A DNA stretch of 64,000 nt from Phlebotomus papatasi. Taxonomy: Eukaryota; Arthropoda; Insecta; Diptera; Psychodidae. The stretch lies in contig NC_077223.1 of assembly GCF_024763615.1 (NCBI RefSeq), positions 42,346,627 through 42,410,626 of the forward strand, given 5' to 3'. The first letter of the stretch is position 1. Every line of letters begins with the position of its first letter. The notes beneath the pieces were generated by a model. That model did no database searches, was not told the DNA's origin, and saw nothing but the letters and a program-made list of their open reading frames with translations. A program made the position numbers and the translations under genes. Below are positions 57,075 to 64,000 of this stretch, one piece after another.

Positions 57075-57340
57075 TTTCTCGAAAATGTTTCATCCGATTT
57101 AGTCCTTTTCGGATATGTTTTAGAGCTTACCGCCGACATTTCGTCCATATACGAAAATGTCATTGACTAATTCCTAATAACGGGTGTTTTCTAGGTCAAA
57201 GGTTTAATTTTAAAGGCTCTAGAGAACGTATTTCTCAACCGAATAAGTTTTTGTTTGAGCACGTTAGAAAGGCTTTGGAACTTCTGCCAAGTCTGAACCT
57301 ATCTAATTCGATTGTGACCCATTAATAACCTGGTTATAAA
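57075..57340. repeat. Dispersed repeat, inverted copy of the 25850 family
   Basis: Read in reverse it shares AAAGCCTTTCTAAC, a CTTTGACCTAGAAAA phrase and the surrounding order with 25850-26270 and 50210-50560. Confidence 0.5.
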
Positions 57341-57644
57341 TCGCTAGGTGATTTTTGACTCAAAATAATCAATATTATTACTCCGAAGTTAATCAAAGCG
57401 AGCAATTTTGTATAGTGTAGAGCGTATAATACAGCCTATTCGACACATGTCAACCCAGTCTATGGCCGTATCCCACCAATCCCAAACCTTTATTCCTTGA
57501 ACACGCCCAACATCAACCATCCTTATGTGTGCTGAAGGTTGTTATATGATGCTCTTGTTGCTTATCGCAATTAACATCAATACTTCAATGAGTGAGCATC
57601 AGTCGCCGTGGACAGTTCACTCTCAGGAAGTTGAAATAAGGCTG

Positions 57645-57898
57645 CACGTGAGAGAAATCCGAAAAAGTTAAAATAACATTCCGGAAATGTTTATTTTACC
57701 CTGCAGTATTGATCCGAAATTGGTGTAAATATTACGCATTTTAGGTCTATTAGGGATTAAAGTTACCCTTTTTCATGTTAATTGTACCCTTAAAAAGATG
57801 TAAAATCAACATTACAAAATGTTGATATATTTTTACACCTAAAAAGTGTTAAAGTTATGAGGAAAAAAAGTTAATAGTACCCCTGTTTTTTCTCAGTG
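57645..57898 (+). mobile_element. MITE, CACTGAGA family, copy E
   Basis: CACGTGAGAGAAATCCG to TTTTTCTCAGTG, about 254 bp with all landmarks. Confidence 0.9.
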
Positions 57899-58499
57899 TG
57901 GCAGCCTCAGTTACCCAATTTTTCTTTAGATTTTGTATATTTATGTAGGTGAGCCCCATACACAATACAATAGCTTTTCAGTAAACAACGGATAATTATG
58001 AAACTTTTATATTTTCTACAATTATTCTACGGTTATAAATTAATAGAGAATTAATAATACCGCGAAGAACTTAATACTCCAAATAAAACTTGAAAGAGGA
58101 TTCATTTCAGAAAAAGTGCGTCATCTTGCCTCCCTCCTCCCTACCGCACTGTCAATTAATTTCTGTTTATTTGCAGAAAGAGAAAGCCTCCAAAATACTA
58201 TCAGTGATAACTCATATCATTGGAAAATTGCCCTATCGCGTATATTTTGGGCACGAACAATATTTGAAATTCAAAGGAAAATGTTCAAAATAGAAATCTT
58301 ATCGGCAACTGATATAGTTTATCAGAGAATATGAGCAGCAATATATAGTATCTTAATTATATTAATAAATTGTTAATTGCTTCTGGGAAAGTCAACTTTC
58401 CCTAAAATAATATAAAGACGAGAAACTAGTCACATTTTATATTATATAAATGGCATCTTGTATCAGTATAGATTTTTTTATGTTTTCAGGATCTTGCAT
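57899..58499. other. Gene-free stretch with splice-acceptor-like sites
   Basis: Good acceptor-like sites at about 58110 (GATTCATTTCAG) and 58176 (TGTTTATTTGCAG) precede short open stretches. Neither gives the expected continuation of the ionotropic receptor: joined in the required phase both create an immediate stop. Confidence 0.35.
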
Positions 58500-58601
58500 A
58501 TATCGTCGGTTGAATCAGCAACTGCGTTAACTACATTTGCTTTGTGTCTGCAGGCACAAAGCAAATGAAGTTAGCACAGTTGCTGATCCAACCGACGATA
58601 T
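58500..58601. repeat. 102-nt hairpin, 47-bp stem, 8-nt loop
   Basis: ATATCGTCGGTTGAATCAGC... pairs with ...GCTGATCCAACCGACGATAT over 47 positions, with only four differences, around the loop TCTGCAGG at 58547-58554. Could be a very short palindromic MITE or a precursor-miRNA-like hairpin. Confidence 0.85.
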
Positions 58602-60175
58602 TTAAAGTTCCACTACGGACTAAATTTCTAATTCAATAAAAATGTTCAATTCTCGTAAAAGAACTTTTTAAATCTTAATTTGCCGATTTTTACTAAAACT
58701 GAGAGATTTTAACAACAGAGTTTTCTTTTTGTTTATTTTTTTTACTTTCTTATTTAGGTTACTGCAACGTCCCTAGGACCCAGGTTCTTGAATTCACTAA
58801 CAAAATGACAATGTCATATGACAAATTCTGGTTTAACAGGACAAGATTAAGACTCAATGAGCATCGAAAGGTTATTGCATGGAGTTCTATGAAGCTCTTT
58901 GTAACTAACAGGGCATGACATTTCCTATGCTTCCCGTATATTTCTAGCGAGCCGAAAAAACTTTTGAGTTTATTAACTATTTTCTGTCATTGTAGAATGA
59001 ATTAGCAAAACATACTAATACGAAATAAAAGCCAATTTAATAATGAAGAGGCAACCGAAAACCCTAAATTGGCAACCTACGTAGTTTTGGAGATATCTCG
59101 TGAAATGTGTACGAAAACAGGGAAAAAATTACACTAAAACCGGTCGTATTTTTCAGAGCTAATGTGACCCCCTTGGTAACTAACATGAATTCGATTTTCG
59201 ATAGGTATTTGCTGAATTTACTACATAAAAAATTCAATTTGTCATATGACATTGTCATACTGTTACAGAATTCCCCTACTGGTGATTTTCCGAAACTTCT
59301 AGAATCGTAACACTGGCCGCTGTCAAAAAGTCCGTCATATCGGAGGGTCCTTGCGAGTTTTCGTAACAATCTTGCTTTTCAGTGGTCTAGGTGAATATTT
59401 CGTCCAAACATACCTATGACCTAAAAAACCCACCATCTTGAATTTTTGAGGGAAAAAGTTTAATTATGTGAAGGGCCTATTTTTCAAGAGATTTGATTAA
59501 ATTTTGATTTTTTGAAATAGTCTTGAAATTTCCAATCCGACTACATCGGTCACAATCGGTAATGAATCTGTAAAATATCTGTTAATTTAAAGAGATTATT
59601 AATTAGGGTTGTAAAGACAGCTGTTCGGCAGGGAATGCTTACTAGCCTTCATCAAGATATTAAAATTTATTTAATGTATCTATAATAATGCTAGAAATAT
59701 TATGTTTTTCATTAATTTACCATTTTATATGAAGATAGGTGTTCAAATTTCCTATCCCAAGTGGTACGATGTATGGTGCCAATAAGTCCTGACATGAGTA
59801 CTTAAACTTCCAATAAGTGTACCTTCGACCCTATATCGCAAAATTTATCCAATTAAGCGTACTGTTGTTAAGTCCACATTATCATGACCAATTTTAACCG
59901 ACTCACGATCTTTCGAAGTAACCCAAAGTAACATAAATATTTTAATTGAATTTCGAAAATTAGATAGTATGTAAGCTGTTCATTATTTTTTTAAGGTTAT
60001 CTAACTTTTTTTTTAATTCTAAACCTTCCAAATTATTTAAAACATGAATGCTTTATATCTGTTTGGCAAAATATTTCAAAATATAAAAATTTCATTATTT
60101 TTTTTGGCTTTTAATAATCTGTTTTATTTATAACTTGGTTTTTGTGGGACCATAAAAAATATTACAAAATGCGGC
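58602..60175. other. Gene-free stretch downstream of the SDR gene
   Basis: The phrase ACAATGTCATATGACAAATT at about 58808 is mirrored at about 59233, so part of this may be another decayed inverted-repeat element. The minus frame 59064-59369 has no domain. On the minus strand, AATAAA (plus 60123-60128) is the SDR poly(A) signal. Confidence 0.4.
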
Positions 60176-61012
60176 CTAGTACTTCAATTTAGGGAATGTT
60201 TGTTCCCTCCATTCGCTGTCTTCGATCACCCATACGCTTCCATTCTTAGCTTCGTCTAAAAGTCTCACAAGACCAACAGCAATAACTTCAGGGCTGAAAA
60301 AAAATATTTGAAAAAGAATCATTAAAACGTATAGTTATAAAGAAAATATTTTAACTTATTACGTTTGTTTCTTTATATTGGCATCCTTCATCATTTTGAG
60401 CTTCTCTTCGCCAAAATTAAAATAAAATCCTGGCTTTCTAGCATTCTTGTACAAAGGAGTAGCTGTAAATCCTGGACAAATGCAAATAAACTTGATGCCC
60501 ATATTGTCATTTCCAAAAGACACTGATCTATGAAAAGCAATGATCGCATGCTTTGTAGCACTATAAGTAGGAATAACACTTGCTGGGTCGAGTCCTAAGA
60601 TGGAGGATATGTTGACAATCACACCACCGTGTCCTTTAACGTCCTTCCTCATATTTTCAATTGCTCGGAAAGTGGATCCAATTACACCACCAAGATTAAC
60701 ATTGATCATTTTTACATAATCACTCTCATCTAAGATCCCAGCACAATTTATAACGATGTCTAATGTACCGAGATCCTTCGCAATGGCTTCGTAGCATTGC
60801 TTAATTTCTTCATCAACGGCAACATTAACCATAAAATATTTGATACTAATTTTTGGATATTGTTCCTTCCAATTGTCTATGCATTCAGGTTTTGAATGAA
60901 TATCAAGCACAACTAATGTTTTAAGATTGTTTTTGAGCAATTCCTGTGCAATTGCGTAACCTATGCCACTGCAGGCTCCTGTTACCAACACTGCCTTATC
61001 ACAGAGAGACAT
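60176..61012 (-). CDS. Short-chain dehydrogenase/reductase, 15-PGDH / insect ADH-like
   Basis: Model: complement(60363..61012) joined to complement(60176..60293), a 69-nt intron, donor AC|GTAATA, acceptor TTTTTTTTCAG|CCC, giving QT|PEVIAVGLVRLL and 255 residues, the classical SDR length. Motifs: TGxxxGIG at 11-18 and Asp37 after the second strand, which favours NAD(H); NCAG at 89-92; catalytic Asn106, Ser137, Tyr150 and Lys154 (YSATK); then CPGF. All catalytic residues are present, so an active soluble NAD-dependent oxidoreductase of a secondary alcohol is expected; the substrate is unknown. Closest groups by eye are 15-hydroxyprostaglandin dehydrogenases and the fat-body/ADH-like insect SDRs. 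Poly(A) signal AATAAA about 50 nt after the stop. The next exon-bearing gene upstream on the other strand is the ionotropic receptor; there is no functional link. Confidence 0.96.
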
Positions 61013-61506
61013 TTTTTCTAAAAATATTGATTAACTTCATCAACGACTAGGGCGAAACTGTCTAATTTTATTGCTCGTTCTCTTATGAACTTCACTCAAC
61101 ACTCAACGCGAGGCTTAAGATAATTTTGCAAGATACAGCAGACAGCTTAAATTTAAAGCAACATAGGGGAACGTCGAGCACTCTCATGAACTATTGTGGA
61201 GTATTTTTTGAATAGATTGTTTTTCGATAATAATTCTTATAAAATGCTAATTAATAGTATCTTATTTGCCATCTACTAGACTTATGTGAAAAGTTATCGA
61301 TACAATTTAAATTAAATAAAAATATATGTAGGACAACTACGGATAACTATTACTCTTTAAAAGTACAAAATGTTTTCGCTCAATACAAAATCGAACTTTT
61401 TCAGCACTTATTAGAACCTTGAAAACACTTAAACTCTCATACCTGTGTTCCCCTGCAATTATTTAGCTATCAAGTATTTGCAAAAAATAAATATATTTCT
61501 TATCAG
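61013..61506. other. Upstream region of the SDR gene
   Basis: AT-rich, presumably the SDR promoter and 5' UTR; no distinct element recognised. Confidence 0.4.
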
Positions 61507-61606
61507 TGACTGCTAAAATCCTGAAAGAGAAAATCCTGTATCTGTTGAAATCTCGAATGATCAAAATGCAGAAAAGGACCAATCTATACGGAAGATAATA
61601 AATAAA

Positions 61607-61738
61607 AGTGCCCATGCTTCGTACGATCCCAAGCTTCCGAATGACTAATTTTTTCCTATGTTTCTCAATAAATGTAATTCAAAGCACCCATATTTTAAAA
61701 ACCCGGGGGTAGTAGGAAGCATGGGCGCTTTCCCCTAA
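61607..61738. mobile_element. MITE, relative of 27516-27734
   Basis: AAGTGCCCATGCTTCGTACGATCCCAAGCTTCC at the left and GAAGCATGGGCGCTTTCCCC at the right. Partly degraded middle. Confidence 0.75.
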
Positions 61739-61976
61739 TTGATATAGTTTTCCAAAATACCGAAAGTTACCCTTTGCCTCCAGCAAGCCCGGGGACAATC
61801 GTAGGCCTATGATATTTTTAATAATTCGGGATTATGGCTTTCGGAGTTTTGGCGTTCGGGATTTTGAATATTCGAGATTTTGACTGATTCAGAATATGGC
61901 TTTTACAGATTTTGACCCATTCGGGATTTGGGTTTTCGGGATTTCGACCCATTCCGGATTTTGACTTTTCGAGATA

Positions 61977-62820
61977 TTATTATTATTATTTATTAATTTC
62001 TCAAACAAATAGGGTTCGCTCCTTTTACAATGTTTGTCAAAAGAATAAAAAAAGGAAAAAAAAATATTAATAAAATTTAAGTAAGTGGATATAAGGTAAA
62101 GACAATATTAGAAAAAAAAAATAAAAGTAAATTAAATTATTAGGACTGAGATTGGAAGTAGCCTGTTATTCCGTCAACGGATAGTCTGGCAATGCCTATA
62201 TATGAATTATATAAAACTATCCCTTTGAAAAAAGTCGTGCGAGAGAGCTGATTCGAGCTAGCTCTAGGAACTAAGAGTCCGCGGACCCTGGCAGCCCCAA
62301 GAATCAGGAGTGAGGCTAAGTATTGCGGTCTCCCAGAAATTATTAAACGGAAAAAGAATAACACCGCTCTCAGACGGAGAAGTGACAGGAGATCACAACC
62401 CACCAGGATATTACGATGCTCAGAGATATGATCACGGATCATGGCCGAGGCCACAAACGTACCTGACACAACCGTGGAAGGTTACGGATAGCCTCCGCAG
62501 CGTCTCACAATCCGCTGCGAAGAACAGTTCAGCCCCGTAGGTTATTGATATGGGTATAAGCAACGCCTTAACCAAAAGTAGTCGAGTATTTTTTGGCGTG
62601 AGCTCACGATACCTACGAAGCGTCCGCAGAGTACAATAAACTCTTTGGTTGATATGAGAAATGTGATCTGACCAGGAGAAGGACGAACTGAAGATGACGC
62701 CGAGATTGCGTGCTTTCTCAACAAACGGAATGGATTCCCCGTAGATTGTGAGAGGTGGAATCGGACCACACACAGGCCTTTTAGATATTATAAGGGCCTG
62801 TGACTTAGAGATATCGGCAA
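61977..62820 (-). pseudogene. Non-LTR retrotransposon 3' end (reverse transcriptase C-terminus)
   Basis: Minus-strand frame 62432-62810 reads SQALIISKRP, ARNLGVIFSSSFSWSDHISH and YCTLRTLRRYRELTPKNTRL, the region just after the RT palm in jockey/R1/I-type elements. After a frameshift at about 62440-62465 it continues ISEHRNILVGCDLLSLLRLR and RVRGLLVPRASSNQLSRT to a stop at 62140. The 3' tail is AATAATAATAATAAT at 61980. It is 5'-truncated. Confidence 0.88.
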
Positions 62821-62870
62821 ATTCGGAATTTAGCCTTTCGGGATTTTGACCGGGACCCATTTCTTACAAA

Positions 62871-64000
62871 GATTTTACTGACGATAAATATTTTTTTGCT
62901 GAGTAGAAAGATTCAGTTTTTTGAATATACATGTAATTCAGTATAAATAGGTTTATAATAAAAGATTTTGACTCAAATCTGTGACATTGATATTGAAAGT
63001 TGTGAAATACATGTTTTATTTTAAGATTACTGCCGTAAAATACGTAAACTTAACGAACGAAATGTCCACTCTAAGATGAATGAGTTTAATATGGGGGGAG
63101 GCTGAATTAAGTTTAGGAGTCCATAAATTTGCTGTTTTTGCAATTTATTTTTCTATTATTTTTAATTTTATTTTATTTCATTTTTTATTTATTTATTTAC
63201 TTTTTTTGAGAAGAAGGAAACGACTAAGTTTTATGAAATTATCGGCAAATTTTTATATATATTTAAAGGGCTAAATTTTTTTTTCAAAGAAAATGATCTA
63301 AAATATTGCAATTTTCATAAGTGTATTTCTAGGTAAACCAAGAAACAAAGGGGAAAATCGTCAAACTCGAAATTTTTAACTGGTTTTATAAAATGTGTGT
63401 TTTAGGGCAAAATTTTGACTTCAACATGCTATGAAAAAGTATTTTAAAAAATAACTTCAAGACAATAAATCTGAAAAAATAAACCCTAACTCCTTTGAAT
63501 CGGTTCAAATGGTTTTTTTTTTGCTTTTTTCCGCTAATTCAAAGAAACTGTAAAAATAGTATAAACTGGAATAACACTCCATAGAGTTTTGAACGTACGC
63601 TCAAAAGCTTTTGCAAATTTACTCGGCGATCCTTTACTTCCGTCTCAGTATCTTCGAAAACATTTTTATCTCACGTTTTAAGTAATAAAATATATCGCTT
63701 TTTTTAACCTAGGCACCCCCTAAATTACATAATTACAATTCATTATAACTTTGGTACACATTTTCTAGAATGATAATTTCTTTAGTAATTTTTGATTTTG
63801 AAATACATTTGTGTCTTATGAAGCAATTTATTCGCTACTAAATCAAAGCACCAAAAGACCATGCTGAAAAATAATTCACTGAGAGTTCTATCTGTTTAAA
63901 AATACTATTAATATGATCTCTAAAAAATATGTTAAAGATCCAAATTATCTGCAAGAACCACTAGAACTTTTATAATAAATATTTATTAGAATCAGATATT
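62871..64000. other. Gene-free AT-rich end of the window
   Basis: No gene or clear repeat. A hydrophobic frame at 63080-63274 is low-complexity AT-rich translation. Confidence 0.45.

Larger units (their letters stand above)
61507..62850. repeat. Fold-back of CCCGAAAGCC repeats, copy 3, with two insertions
   Basis: Degenerate AAAATCCTGAAAG units at 61507-61560 face GGGATTTTGAxxTTCGG units at 61815-61975, which resume at 62821-62855. The core CTTTGCCTCCAGCAAGCCCGGGGACAATCGTAGG lies at 61772-61806. A MITE (61607-61738) and a retrotransposon 3' end (61977-62820) interrupt it. Confidence 0.75.

Noticed and set aside
58090..58334. Candidate next exon of the ionotropic receptor (KKCVILPPSSLPHC resembles the post-S1 VTCLVP motif)
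   Set aside because: The acceptors give a stop codon (TG|A) when joined to exon 6 in the required phase, and the following residues do not look like a channel domain.
59064..59369. 101-codon minus-strand and 67-codon plus-strand frames
   Set aside because: Mutually overlapping, without domains, in an inverted-repeat-like region.
63080..63274. Hydrophobic 64-codon frame resembling a membrane protein
   Set aside because: Phe/Leu/Ile runs arise from TTT/ATT-rich DNA; no homology, no splice context.

Overview
This is nuclear DNA of an arthropod, most likely an insect and plausibly a dipteran. The evidence is strongly AT-rich sequence, GT-AG introns of about 60-70 nt beside introns of several kb, a divergent chemosensory ionotropic receptor, and a dense population of Tc1/mariner- and pogo-like elements, TA-flanked MITEs and non-LTR retrotransposon stubs. 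I see no bacterial operons, CRISPR or rRNA. The species cannot be named from the sequence.

Layout. 1-3.7 kb: three small closely spaced genes: a spliced acidic protein (965-1445, +), an IAP-type RING protein with no BIR domain (1619-2116, +), and an unrecognised protein on the opposite strand (2938-3681, -). 3.7-24.5 kb: no convincing gene; a tRNA-like sequence, an 18-bp minisatellite, MITEs, a palindrome built from two Tc1 transposon halves, a decayed pogo-like element and two LINE 3' stubs. 24.9-30.5 kb (-): a two-exon beta-1,3-glycosyltransferase (GT31) with a repeat-filled 4.5-kb intron. 31.4-32.1 kb (-): a two-exon secreted/type I membrane protein. 32.5-42.4 kb: nested repeats, including a 1.26-kb near-perfect palindrome and its probable source element. 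42.5-56.4 kb (+): six exons of an ionotropic receptor (IR) gene, from the amino-terminal region into the ligand-binding domain, with introns full of transposable elements; the channel-forming exons were not found. 56.4-60.1 kb: MITEs and a 102-nt hairpin. 60.2-61.0 kb (-): a complete two-exon short-chain dehydrogenase (SDR). 61.5-62.9 kb: a fold-back element interrupted by a MITE and by a non-LTR retrotransposon 3' end. The remainder is AT-rich and empty.

The genes do not form one pathway. The glycosyltransferase acts in the Golgi lumen, the IR is a membrane receptor, the SDR is a soluble oxidoreductase and the RING protein is a probable ubiquitin ligase. The most unusual material is the compact left-hand cluster, where GAAACATGTC-type motifs recur between small genes, and the set of palindromic or nested non-coding elements whose junctions record how they formed. 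All spliced models were built by eye from splice-site consensus, reading-frame phase and protein-family continuity; no transcript evidence or database search was available.
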